A stretch of DNA of 64,000 nucleotides from Mediterraneibacter butyricigenes (lineage in GTDB: Bacteria; Bacillota; Clostridia; Lachnospirales; Lachnospiraceae). The stretch is taken from positions 124,001 through 188,000 of the forward strand of contig NZ_BHGK01000001.1 in NCBI RefSeq assembly GCF_003574295.1, read 5' to 3'. The notes under the pieces were generated by a model. The model made no database searches, was not told the DNA's origin, and saw only the letters and a program-made list of their open reading frames with translations. Both the position numbers and the translations under genes were made by a program. Position 1 is the stretch's first letter, and every line of letters begins with the position of its first letter. This document shows, piece by piece, positions 26,608 through 35,666 of the stretch.

Positions 26608-27879
26608 CTACACGATATATCCTGAAATTTCAATGACTCCATGACAGTATCTGCTTAACATCTTATGAATCCAGTCTTTCAGCGATGCTTTTTCGATGGT
26701 TTCTTTCAGGCAGATCTCCACACTCCCGATTTTTTCCTTTCCCAGATAATAATCCAGTGTTCCGATCGTTTCTCCCTTCTTGCCGGGAGCCTGGATTTTT
26801 TGCGGCAGATTCAGCTTCTTTTCAATCTCTCCGAATTTTGCACCGGTCGTATCTAACCAGGTAAATGGATAGGCATATTGGATTTCTGCCGTTTCTTCTG
26901 TCCCGTTTTTCACTTCAATCGGTTTCAGTTCCGGCATCTTATCATCCCGGTATAATCTGCAGATTCCAAAGCCGTATCCCAGCAATGTCACCGCATCTTT
27001 AAACCGGTCTTTTGAGTTTTCCGCTCCCATGATCACTGCGATCAGTTCCACATCATCCTTCTTTGCGGTAGCCGATACGCAGAATTTTGCATTTCCTGTG
27101 GAACCGGTTTTCAATCCGGTCGCATATTCATACTGACGCACCAGCTTATTGGTATTGGTCAGTCCAAATTCCGAATCTCCTTTCCGCGTATGATGGGTAA
27201 TATTTTCCATCCAGATCATCGAATAATCCTGGATATCCGGATATTTGGTGATCAGTTCCTTTGACATCAGTGAAATATCCCTTGCCGTGGTCTCATGTCC
27301 CTCAGCATCCAGACCGTTACAGTTCACAAAATGAGTGTTGGTCATCCCAAGTTCTTTTGCTTTCTCATTCATCTTTTCCACAAACACTTCTTCACTCCCG
27401 CACAGATGCTCTGCCATCGCCACACAGGCATCGTTTGCACTGGCCACTGCGATGCATTTCAGCATGGTATCCACGGTCTGTGTCTCTCCGGGTTCCAGAA
27501 ACACTTGGGAACCGCCCATGGATGCCGCATATTCCGAAACTGTCACCTGATCGTCTTTGTGGATCTTTCCTTCCGCGATTCCTTCCATGATCAGAAGCAT
27601 GGTCATCACTTTCGTCACACTGGCCGGTGCCCTCCTGGTGTCTGCCTCTTTTTCATATAAGATACTTCCCGTTGTCTTTTCTATCAGGATTGCAGACGGT
27701 GCACTGATCGTCAGATTTTCGTTTGCCGCAGAAAGTCGCAGTGGGAATGAAAACATCATCCCCACCGTAAGTATCCATATGATCCAACATTTTGCAAGAT
27801 TTCTTATCCTGTCTCTTCTGCCGAATGCTGTCTTGTATCTTCCATCAGGATTCCTGCACCACTTTTTACTACCTCTCAT
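26608..27879 (-). CDS. D-alanyl-D-alanine carboxypeptidase, DacF-like (peptidase S11)
   Basis: The 423-residue protein has a signal peptide after a basic, extended N-terminus (hydrophobic part about residues 31-51), then the S11 catalytic domain with Ser87-Val-Thr-Lys90, Ser147-Ala-Asn149 and Lys257-Thr-Gly259, and the C-terminal PBP5-type beta domain ending in an amphipathic helix. DacF in Bacillus is made in the forespore and tunes cortex cross-linking; here that role is inference. It heads the run that continues to deoC, the phosphoesterase, scpA, scpB and a second S11 enzyme, so two paralogues share one transcription unit. Confidence 0.9.
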   Translation of the reverse strand: MRGSKKWCRNPDGRYKTAFGRRDRIRNLAKCWIIWILTVGMMFSFPLRLSAANENLTISAPSAILIEKTTGSILYEKEADTRRAPASVTKVMTMLLIMEGIAEGKIHKDDQVTVSEYAASMGGSQVFLEPGETQTVDTMLKCIAVASANDACVAMAEHLCGSEEVFVEKMNEKAKELGMTNTHFVNCNGLDAEGHETTARDISLMSKELITKYPDIQDYSMIWMENITHHTRKGDSEFGLTNTNKLVRQYEYATGLKTGSTGNAKFCVSATAKKDDVELIAVIMGAENSKDRFKDAVTLLGYGFGICRLYRDDKMPELKPIEVKNGTEETAEIQYAYPFTWLDTTGAKFGEIEKKLNLPQKIQAPGKKGETIGTLDYYLGKEKIGSVEICLKETIEKASLKDWIHKMLSRYCHGVIEISGYIV

Positions 27880-27980
27880 ACCACATTTCTCCCGCCTGTT
27901 TCTCTGTTATCAGTATAAGAGAAGTTTGAGCAAAATATGCCGGAATCCATTCTGATTTTCAGAAATATCTTTTCACTCTT

Positions 27981-30287
27981 TTATAATTTCATCACCGTAT
28001 AACTTACATTATTCGATAATCCGATAATCGCACTGATCTGGTTTCCTCCGTTCGGTGAGGAATGCCAGAACAAATCCTGACTGGAAGTCTCTCCCCAGAA
28101 AAAGCCCACATGGTTATAATCACTATTACCGTGTTTTCCACCTTCATTTTCATTCCAGATCCAGATTACATCCCCTTTTTCCAGGATTCCGGAGTTCAAC
28201 ATTGCAGATTTACTCCTGAAATCATACATCGGAACCTGATTTGCATATTTTCTCTGCCAGGTGATCCATCCTCCTGCACACTGGGAATATTCCTGCTGAT
28301 TCGGAATTGCTGACGGTGTCGCACCTGCACTTTTCAACACATACCACACAAACCCGGTACAGTTCATTCCCGGTGCCCCGTTAAAGGAAATATCTCCATT
28401 CGGAGAGCGATAATCCAAATCCGGTTCATAACGAGTTCCCAGATAAAATTTATCCTTTTCATGGGACTGAAGATTCATGACCACCGCAGCGGCTGAAATT
28501 CCAAGTGCGTTGGAAATCCCGCGATTCGGGCGGTAAATACTCTGTGTATAAGGATTTGCCGTAGATCCGGGTGCACTGCTTCCCTTTGGAAGAAGTACGA
28601 TCTTTATCGCCTGCATATTATAATGAATTCCGGTACTTCCGGCAATCTGTCCGTTTTTTGCCCAGCCAAGCCAACCGTATTTCTCAAGATGTACCTGATA
28701 GTATACGTCATAATAGCTCGCATATTCTCCGGTCAACTGAACTTTCATCGCCTCAATCCGGCTACTGTGATCTGTAACGCCCGCTACGGCACCTCCATTT
28801 ACCCAGTTCTGCCATCCACCTGTCTCAAGACATGCACTATACTGGATTCCTCCCTTAAGTCCATCCTTTACATTTTCTAGATTGATTTTTACTGCTTCTA
28901 ACTGTTTGCCCTGCCCGGTGGTTCCGGAGATCGTTCCGGCACTGACTGCATTTTGCCAGCCGCTTCCTTCCACAAAAGAAGCGTATGTCAATGTTCCGGC
29001 CTCTGTATTTGCTATATAACTACGTGTGGTCTGGGCAGGTGCATTGGATGCGTTTTTCGGATAAAGCTGAATCTGGATTGCCTCCAGTCGCTTGGAGTAT
29101 CCGGCGGTTCCGGCATATTCTCCATTCTTCGCCCAGCCAAGCCAGCCGTAAGTCTGGGAATGCACCCGATAATATATATCATAATGCTGCGCCATTTCCC
29201 CGGTCAGTCGGATCTGAATTGCTTCCAGTCGCTTGGACTGTCCGGAGGTTCCGGACATCGCTCCATTTTTCACATATCCTTGCCAGCCATAGGTCTGTAC
29301 ATGGGTTCGATACTCAATATTTCCATCATATTCCTGGTTATTGAGCTGAATCTGAATTCCTTCCAGTCGTTTCGACTGTCCGGAGGTTCCCGCAACCGTT
29401 CCATCCTGAACATACCCCTGCCAACCGTAAGTCTGTACATGAGTTCGGTAAGAAACCATCGGATGCAGATACTTCTTATCGGTTGCTCCCGGCGCTGCAT
29501 CTCCTTTTTCTACCAGTCGGATTTCGATGGCTTCCAGACGTTTGGAATAGCCGGCGGTTCCCGCATATTCCCCGTTCTTGGCCCAGTCAAGCCAGCCATA
29601 GGTCTGAGAATGAACCCGGTAATAAATATCGTAATGCTGTGCTATCTCTCCGGTCAGGCGGATCTGAATCGCTTCCAGTCGCTTGGATTGTCCGGTAGTT
29701 CCTGCCATTGCATCATTCTTTACATAATTCTGCCAGCCATAGGTCTGCACATGGGTTCGATACTCAATATCTCCCGTATATTCCGGATGCTCCAGTTTGA
29801 TTTGGATGCCCTCCAGTCGCTTGGACTGCCCCGATGTTCCGGAGGTTTCTCCATCCTTCACATAGTCCTGCCAACCGTAAGTCTGTACATGAGTCCGGTA
29901 AGAAACTGACGTCTTCTCCGCCTGCGTTTCCACCTCGGTTTCTATCCCAGTCTCCTGATCCTCCTGATCCTGTTCTTCGGATACCGGTTGTATCTGTGAC
30001 CCGTCATCCGACTCCTGACCATCCTGATTCTGTTGATCTGAGTTCAGACTTGAATCTTGAGCATCTTGTTCCTGAGCCAACACCTGATGATCTTTCTCCT
30101 GTGGGTTCTGTAAATCCTGTGTCTCGGTATGGTCCGACGCCTGTTCCGAATTCTTTCCCGTAGTTCCATCTTCCATCTGAGCAGAAACAGCGTCTACACC
30201 TTCATAGGCATAGCTGTCTGCCGGATAGTAGATTCCTGTATTGAAAACAACTGCCGCCAGTATGAGCGCTAAAATTTTCTTCTTCAT
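27981..30287 (-). CDS. Secreted ChW-repeat protein with C-terminal NlpC/P60-like domain
   Basis: The 768-residue product has a signal peptide (residues 1-28), an acidic Q/D/E-rich linker (about 30-130), nine ChW repeats (about 130-590) and a C-terminal cysteine peptidase-like domain. The repeats carry the YGWxxxVKNG...AGTxGxSKRLEAIxI pattern and are arranged as three sets of three, each set ending with the YRVHSQTYGWLGWAKNG variant. The peptidase-like domain has Cys643 in MNCTGFVWY, His726 in NHVGFFWG and His742 in FWHSS, fitting an NlpC/P60 triad. ChW repeats occur in clostridial surface proteins and are thought to bind the envelope or other surfaces. A peptidoglycan hydrolase role is likely but unproven. 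Confidence 0.88.
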   Translation of the reverse strand: MKKKILALILAAVVFNTGIYYPADSYAYEGVDAVSAQMEDGTTGKNSEQASDHTETQDLQNPQEKDHQVLAQEQDAQDSSLNSDQQNQDGQESDDGSQIQPVSEEQDQEDQETGIETEVETQAEKTSVSYRTHVQTYGWQDYVKDGETSGTSGQSKRLEGIQIKLEHPEYTGDIEYRTHVQTYGWQNYVKNDAMAGTTGQSKRLEAIQIRLTGEIAQHYDIYYRVHSQTYGWLDWAKNGEYAGTAGYSKRLEAIEIRLVEKGDAAPGATDKKYLHPMVSYRTHVQTYGWQGYVQDGTVAGTSGQSKRLEGIQIQLNNQEYDGNIEYRTHVQTYGWQGYVKNGAMSGTSGQSKRLEAIQIRLTGEMAQHYDIYYRVHSQTYGWLGWAKNGEYAGTAGYSKRLEAIQIQLYPKNASNAPAQTTRSYIANTEAGTLTYASFVEGSGWQNAVSAGTISGTTGQGKQLEAVKINLENVKDGLKGGIQYSACLETGGWQNWVNGGAVAGVTDHSSRIEAMKVQLTGEYASYYDVYYQVHLEKYGWLGWAKNGQIAGSTGIHYNMQAIKIVLLPKGSSAPGSTANPYTQSIYRPNRGISNALGISAAAVVMNLQSHEKDKFYLGTRYEPDLDYRSPNGDISFNGAPGMNCTGFVWYVLKSAGATPSAIPNQQEYSQCAGGWITWQRKYANQVPMYDFRSKSAMLNSGILEKGDVIWIWNENEGGKHGNSDYNHVGFFWGETSSQDLFWHSSPNGGNQISAIIGLSNNVSYTVMKL

Positions 30288-30314
30288 TCGACATAATCCT
30301 CCCTCAACTTATTT

Positions 30315-30344
30315 AGTTTACCATACCCTTTCTTTTTGTTTCAA
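30315..30344 (-). promoter_or_regulatory. Candidate promoter of the ChW-repeat gene
   Basis: TTGAAA, an 18-nt spacer and TAAACT lie 28 nt upstream of the start codon, which is preceded by GGGAGGA. Confidence 0.45.
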
Positions 30345-30360
30345 GGAAAATCCGTCTGTT

Positions 30361-30405
30361 CAAATTTAGTCTGGTCAAATTTAGTCTGGTCAAATTTAGC
30401 CTGGT
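30361..30405. repeat. Three tandem 15-bp repeats upstream of the ChW-repeat gene
   Basis: Three direct copies of CAAATTTAGTCTGGT (the third with one T-to-C change) lie between the ChW promoter and the gdhA terminator, 17 nt upstream of the -35 box. They could be a binding array or slipped-strand duplication. Confidence 0.85.
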
Positions 30406-30408
30406 CAA

Positions 30409-30454
30409 TAAAAAAAATCCGAACCCTCCGGTTACCCGGAAGATTCGGATTTTC
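30409..30454 (-). terminator. Intrinsic terminator of gdhA
   Basis: Outer stem AAAATCCGAA with TTCGGATTTT, inner CCGG pairing, followed on the minus strand by a run of eight T. It lies about 37 nt after the gdhA stop. Confidence 0.8.
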
Positions 30455-30490
30455 ACTTTCTGTAATCTTTCAGAATATTTCTTTCTTAAA

Positions 30491-31960
<1,470 letters not shown>

Positions 31961-31984
31961 CTGTTGTCCCCTTTGACAAAAAAT

Positions 31985-32013
31985 ATTTTAGACTGTACTC
32001 TGTTTTTTGTCAA
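31985..32013 (-). promoter_or_regulatory. Predicted sigma-A promoter of gdhA
   Basis: A perfect TTGACA, a 17-nt spacer and TAAAAT. The predicted leader is about 150 nt long. Confidence 0.75.
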
Positions 32014-32104
32014 TATAGAATTTGGAAAAAATTTTATCTTTGTAGCACTTTAAACCTACAAACCACATCGGAATCACCGGATTATATAAAACCATTATCC
32101 TCCA

Positions 32105-32233
32105 GCAAAAGGAATACAACGGGAACCGCTTACGCTTGCCTTCGCCCCATAAAGAGATCTCCTTCGAGCGGCGATCACGCTCGCTCGAAGAAAGTACCGG
32201 GGCTTCGGATGTTCCCTTATGTATTCCTTTTGC
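32105..32233. repeat. Dispersed structured repeat, copy 1
   Basis: The 129-bp element has perfect 14-bp inverted ends (GCAAAAGGAATACA and its complement), inner GGGAAC/GTTCCC and CCCC/GGGG pairings, and a central hairpin CTTCGAGCG/CGCTCGAAG with a further GCG/CGC stem. It therefore folds into one long imperfect hairpin on either strand. A second copy lies at 61310-61439. Several stems differ between copies by paired changes, which argues that structure is maintained. It may be a non-autonomous repeat (MITE or REP-like) or an RNA; the class is unknown. Confidence 0.8.
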
Positions 32234-32261
32234 GAGAGTTAAAGTTGCATTCCTGTAACTT

Positions 32262-32290
32262 TAAAAAGATCCACCGGATCTTTTTGTCGT
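32262..32290 (-). terminator. Bidirectional hairpin sharing sequence with the asp23 downstream hairpin
   Basis: A 10-bp perfect stem AAAAAGATCC/GGATCTTTTT with a 3-nt loop, followed by GTCGTAT on the plus strand. The same stem sequence plus GTCGTAT occurs at 53637-53667. Both lie downstream of minus-strand genes. Confidence 0.55.
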
Positions 32291-32303
32291 ATACCCGACA
32301 ACG

Positions 32304-32332
32304 AAAAAACGGAACATCCGAAGGATGTTCCG
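32304..32332 (-). terminator. Intrinsic terminator of rpsU
   Basis: A 9-bp stem (CGGAACATC/GATGTTCCG) capped by a C(TTCG)G tetraloop and followed by six T on the minus strand, 14 nt after the rpsU stop. Confidence 0.9.
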
Positions 32333-32345
32333 TCCATTATGCACA

Positions 32346-32522
32346 CTAGTTATACTTGCGTTTTCTAGCAGCTTCAGATTTCTTTTTACGTCTTACGCTT
32401 GGCTTTTCGTAATGTTCTCTCTTACGAATCTCCTGCTGAATTCCAGCTTTTGCGCAATTTCTTTTAAATCTGCGTAAAGCGCTGTCCAACGTTTCGTTTT
32501 CTTTTACGATTACATTTGACAT
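32346..32522 (-). CDS. rpsU: 30S ribosomal protein S21
   Basis: The 58-residue protein starts [21 protein letters not shown], the standard S21 N-terminus, and ends with a very basic tail ([12 protein letters not shown]). S21 joins the 30S platform near the 3' end of 16S rRNA. The start is the ATG at 32522 behind GGAGGTTAG; the frame is open upstream but without homology. Its own promoter and terminator make it monocistronic. Confidence 0.96.
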   Translation of the reverse strand: MSNVIVKENETLDSALRRFKRNCAKAGIQQEIRKREHYEKPSVRRKKKSEAARKRKYN

Positions 32523-32600
32523 AGTCTCACACCTAACCTCCCTCCAGCCTATATTGTGCATCATACGACTGTTTGGGTATTTTTTATTGCACTATATAGA

Positions 32601-32628
32601 ATTATATCATATTTTCCGTTTACGTCAA
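32601..32628 (-). promoter_or_regulatory. Predicted sigma-A promoter of rpsU
   Basis: TTGACG, a 16-nt spacer and a perfect TATAAT, with the start codon about 78 nt downstream. Confidence 0.7.
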
Positions 32629-32699
32629 CTGATTTTTCGCATTTGATGCGTTTTTTTCCTCAGTAATTTTTCTGACGTATTTTCAGACCGATGATTTGA

Positions 32700-35339
32700 T
32701 TATTTCAACTGTCCTTCCAGAACTTCTTTCACTTTTGCAAGCGCTTCGTCAATTCCTGCCGGATTCTTTCCGCCTGCCTGTGCCATGTTCGGACGACCAC
32801 CACCGCCACCGCCGACACATCCTGCGATTGCCTTCACAAGATTTCCGGCATGAGCACCCTGTTTGATTGCGCCGTCTGTTGCGGTTGCCATCAGACTGAC
32901 CTTACCGTCTGCTCCGGAAGCCAGAACTACAACGCCTTCTCCCAGTTTTTCTTTCAACTGATCTCCCAGGTCGCGCAGTCCGTTCATATCTGCACCGTCT
33001 ACTTTCAGTGCAAGTACTTTTACGCCTTTGACTTCTTCTACCTGCTCGGTCACATCACCCATGGACTCTTTTGCCATCTTGCTCTTTAAGCTTTCCACCT
33101 CACTGTGCAGACTCTTATTCTCTGCCAGTGTATGGGAAATCTTCTCTACCAGATGATCCGGAGTTGCTTTCACAAGGGCTGCCGCTTCTTTCAGGCTCTC
33201 TTCCAGTTTGTCATAGTATTTCAGGAGTCCTTTGGATGTCAGTGCTTCAATACGTCTGACACCTGCTGAGATTCCGGATTCAGACACGATCTTCAATGCC
33301 ATGATCTCTCCGGTATTCTTTACATGAGTTCCACCACAGAACTCAATGGAAAAGTCTCCCATGTTTACGACACGGACTACATCCCCGTATTTCTCACCAA
33401 ACAGAGCCTGTGCTCCTGTCTTTCTTGCTTCCTCGATCGGCATGTTCTTACATACAACCGGAAGTCCTGCCATGATCTTCTCATTGACGATCGCCTCTAC
33501 CTGCTTCAGTTCCTCCTGACTCAGTGCAGAGAAATGTGTAAAGTCAAAACGAAGTCTGTCTTCGTTGACACTGGATCCGGCCTGTTCTACGTGTGCTCCC
33601 AGCACTTCACGCAGTGCTTTCTGAAGCAGATGGGTTGCAGAATGGTTGCGCTCTGTCAGGGCACGTTTCTGTGCATCCACTTCCAGAGTTACCTGATCTC
33701 CAATCTTGATCATACCTTTTGAAACGTATCCGATATGTCCCAACTTGGTTCCTGCCAGATGGATCGTGGTTTCTACGGTAAATTCTCCGTCGGCTGTCCG
33801 AATCACACCGGCATCGCCTTCCTGTCCACCCATCGTTCCGTAAAACGGTGTTTTATCCACAACGATCGTACCTTTTTCCCCGTCGGAAAGGGCATCGACT
33901 ACTTCTGTCTCTGTAGTCAACGCAGTTACTTTCGCCTCATAAGACAGATTGTCATATCCTACAAATTCTGTTTCCAGTGTGGAATCCAGTTCATCATATA
34001 CAGAAGCATCTTTTCCGGACATGGAATGAACGCCGAAAGAGCCTTCGGATTTCTTCTTCTGTTCTTCCTGTGCCTTTTTAAAGCCTTCCTCGTCATAAGT
34101 CAGACCTTTTTCTTCCAGAATCTCACTGGTCAGATCAATCGGGAATCCGTAAGTATCGTACAGACGGAACGCATCCTCTCCTGAGAGAACCTTTTCTCCA
34201 CGTTTTTCCATCTCAGCTTCCATATCAGCCAGAATCGAAAGTCCCTGATCAATGGTCTTGTTGAAGTTGGCCTCTTCTTTTGCGATTACGTTAAAGATAA
34301 ATTCTTTCTTTTCTTCCAGTTCCGGATATCCGTCCTTAGATCCCTCAATTACGGTATTGGCCAGATCTACCAGGAATGCTCCGTCGATTCCGAGAAGCTT
34401 TCCGTGGCGGCATGCACGGCGAAGGAGACGACGAAGGACATATCCGCGACCACTGTTGGAAGGAAGGATACCGTCGGAGATCATAAAGGTTACGGAACGT
34501 ACATGGTCTGTGACCACACGAAGAGACACATCTGTCTCATGGTCGATTCCGTAAGATTTGTCTGCAAGACGGCAGACATGATCTCTCAGCGCTTTGATCG
34601 TATCAATATCGAACATGGAATCTACATCCTGAACCACACATGCCAGACGTTCCAGTCCCATACCTGTATCAATGTTCTTCTGGATCAGGTCTGTATAATT
34701 GCCATGTCCGTCGTTGTTGAACTGGCTGAATACGTTGTTCCAGATTTCCATGTAACGGTCGCAGTCACAGCCGACTGTACATCCTGGTTTTCCGCAGCCG
34801 TATTTCTCTCCGCGGTCATAATAAATCTCAGAACAAGGTCCGCAAGGGCCTGAACCGTGCTCCCAGAAGTTATCTTCTTTTCCGAAACGGAAGATTCTCT
34901 CTGCCGGAATTCCCATCTCTTCATTCCAGATCTTGAACGCCTCATCATCATCCTCATAAATGGACGGATACAGACGATCCGGATCGATGCCTACTACTTC
35001 TGTCAGAAATTCCCAGGACCAGTGGATGGCTTCGGTCTTAAAATAATCTCCGAAAGAGAAGTTACCAAGCATCTCAAAAAATGTACCGTGGCGGGCTGTC
35101 TTACCTACATTCTCGATATCTCCGGTACGGATACATTTCTGACAGGTTGTCACTCTGCGTCTCGGCGGAATCTCCTGTCCCGTAAAATAAGGTTTCAGCG
35201 GAGCCATTCCTGAATTGATCAGCAAAAGACTCTTGTCATTGTGCGGCACCAGTGAAAAACTTTTCATTGCCAGATGTCCTTTACTCTCAAAAAATTTCAG
35301 GAACATCTTTCTTAATTCGTTTACTCCATAGGATTGCAT
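32700..35339 (-). CDS. alaS: Alanyl-tRNA synthetase
   Basis: AlaRS charges tRNA-Ala. The start is the ATG encoding MQSYGVNELRKMFLKFFESKGH (split here only for the start call), 879 residues, preceded by GAGGAGGAAAG. The catalytic domain has FEMLGNFSFGDYFK; the editing domain has the zinc ligands HSATHLL and, about 100 residues later, CGGTH; the C-terminal DHHA1 domain ends with a glycine-rich GGGGGGRPNMAQAGG loop. All parts are intact and of normal length. Two hairpins lie in its upstream leader. Confidence 0.97.
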   Translation of the reverse strand: MQSYGVNELRKMFLKFFESKGHLAMKSFSLVPHNDKSLLLINSGMAPLKPYFTGQEIPPRRRVTTCQKCIRTGDIENVGKTARHGTFFEMLGNFSFGDYFKTEAIHWSWEFLTEVVGIDPDRLYPSIYEDDDEAFKIWNEEMGIPAERIFRFGKEDNFWEHGSGPCGPCSEIYYDRGEKYGCGKPGCTVGCDCDRYMEIWNNVFSQFNNDGHGNYTDLIQKNIDTGMGLERLACVVQDVDSMFDIDTIKALRDHVCRLADKSYGIDHETDVSLRVVTDHVRSVTFMISDGILPSNSGRGYVLRRLLRRACRHGKLLGIDGAFLVDLANTVIEGSKDGYPELEEKKEFIFNVIAKEEANFNKTIDQGLSILADMEAEMEKRGEKVLSGEDAFRLYDTYGFPIDLTSEILEEKGLTYDEEGFKKAQEEQKKKSEGSFGVHSMSGKDASVYDELDSTLETEFVGYDNLSYEAKVTALTTETEVVDALSDGEKGTIVVDKTPFYGTMGGQEGDAGVIRTADGEFTVETTIHLAGTKLGHIGYVSKGMIKIGDQVTLEVDAQKRALTERNHSATHLLQKALREVLGAHVEQAGSSVNEDRLRFDFTHFSALSQEELKQVEAIVNEKIMAGLPVVCKNMPIEEARKTGAQALFGEKYGDVVRVVNMGDFSIEFCGGTHVKNTGEIMALKIVSESGISAGVRRIEALTSKGLLKYYDKLEESLKEAAALVKATPDHLVEKISHTLAENKSLHSEVESLKSKMAKESMGDVTEQVEEVKGVKVLALKVDGADMNGLRDLGDQLKEKLGEGVVVLASGADGKVSLMATATDGAIKQGAHAGNLVKAIAGCVGGGGGGRPNMAQAGGKNPAGIDEALAKVKEVLEGQLK

Positions 35340-35357
35340 ATCTTTCCTCCTCATGTT

Positions 35358-35387
35358 ACAAGCGGACATGCCAGCATGTCCGCTTGT
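35358..35387. repeat. 13-bp inverted repeat just upstream of the alaS ribosome-binding site
   Basis: ACAAGCGGACATG and its exact complement flank a 4-nt loop, ending 6 nt from the alaS Shine-Dalgarno sequence. There is no T run, so it looks like a leader RNA structure or operator rather than a terminator. Confidence 0.7.
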
Positions 35388-35404
35388 GTGTTACTTACGC
35401 ACCA

Positions 35405-35431
35405 ATAGAGTGGCACATATGTCCACTCTAT
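35405..35431. repeat. Inverted repeat between the small membrane peptide gene and alaS
   Basis: ATAGAGTGG and CCACTCTAT flank a 9-nt, itself near-palindromic, loop 10 nt after the stop of the small gene. A T run is absent, so terminator function is uncertain. Confidence 0.55.
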
Positions 35432-35440
35432 GGAAGTTCT

Positions 35441-35581
35441 TTATTTTTTGCCTTTACCTTTTTGGTTCTTTCCGTCTTTCCGACCAGTTAATCCTCTTCC
35501 GAAGATTCCTGCAATAAATGCGATTCCGCCGATTGCAACTGCCTGGATCAGAAGTTCCGGTACACCAGATAAAAATCCCAT
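35441..35581 (-). CDS. Small membrane peptide of unknown function, 46 residues
   Basis: The frame begins at the ATG 35581-35579 behind GGAGGTG (7-nt spacing) and ends with TAA at 35441. The product starts MGFLSGVPELLIQAVAIGG, has one hydrophobic helix of about 20 residues (about 10-28, with AIGGIAFIAGIFG) and a strongly basic tail rich in Lys and Gly (GRKDGKNQKGKGKK). It has a promoter of its own with 17-nt spacing (35620-35648). The size and layout fit a small regulatory membrane protein or a type I toxin-like peptide, but I do not recognise the family and assign no function. Confidence 0.65.
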   Translation of the reverse strand: MGFLSGVPELLIQAVAIGGIAFIAGIFGRGLTGRKDGKNQKGKGKK

Positions 35582-35619
35582 AACTACACCTCCGAACGTT
35601 CTATGCTACGTTCTTTCCT

Positions 35620-35648
35620 ATGATAGCATAGGCATTTCCGTTTGTAAA
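35620..35648 (-). promoter_or_regulatory. Predicted sigma-A promoter of the small membrane peptide gene
   Basis: TTTACA, a 17-nt spacer and TATCAT lie 39 nt upstream of the start. An 8-bp inverted repeat (CTATGCTA at 35601-35608 and TAGCATAG at 35624-35631) overlaps the -10 region and initial transcript and may be an operator. Confidence 0.6.
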
Positions 35649-35666
35649 GAGAACTTATTTCGCAAC

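Noticed and set aside
28953-29909. 318-residue open frame on the plus strand
   Set aside because: It is antisense to the ChW repeats; the repetitive, biased codons of the real gene keep the opposite frame open. No RBS or family pattern.
32636-32657. Plus-strand terminator (CGCAT/ATGCG with T run)
   Set aside because: The stem is only 5 bp and no plus-strand gene ends there; probably chance in AT-rich DNA.
35340-35440. T-box riboswitch upstream of alaS
   Set aside because: No T-box sequence, specifier stem or antiterminator was found in the short leader.
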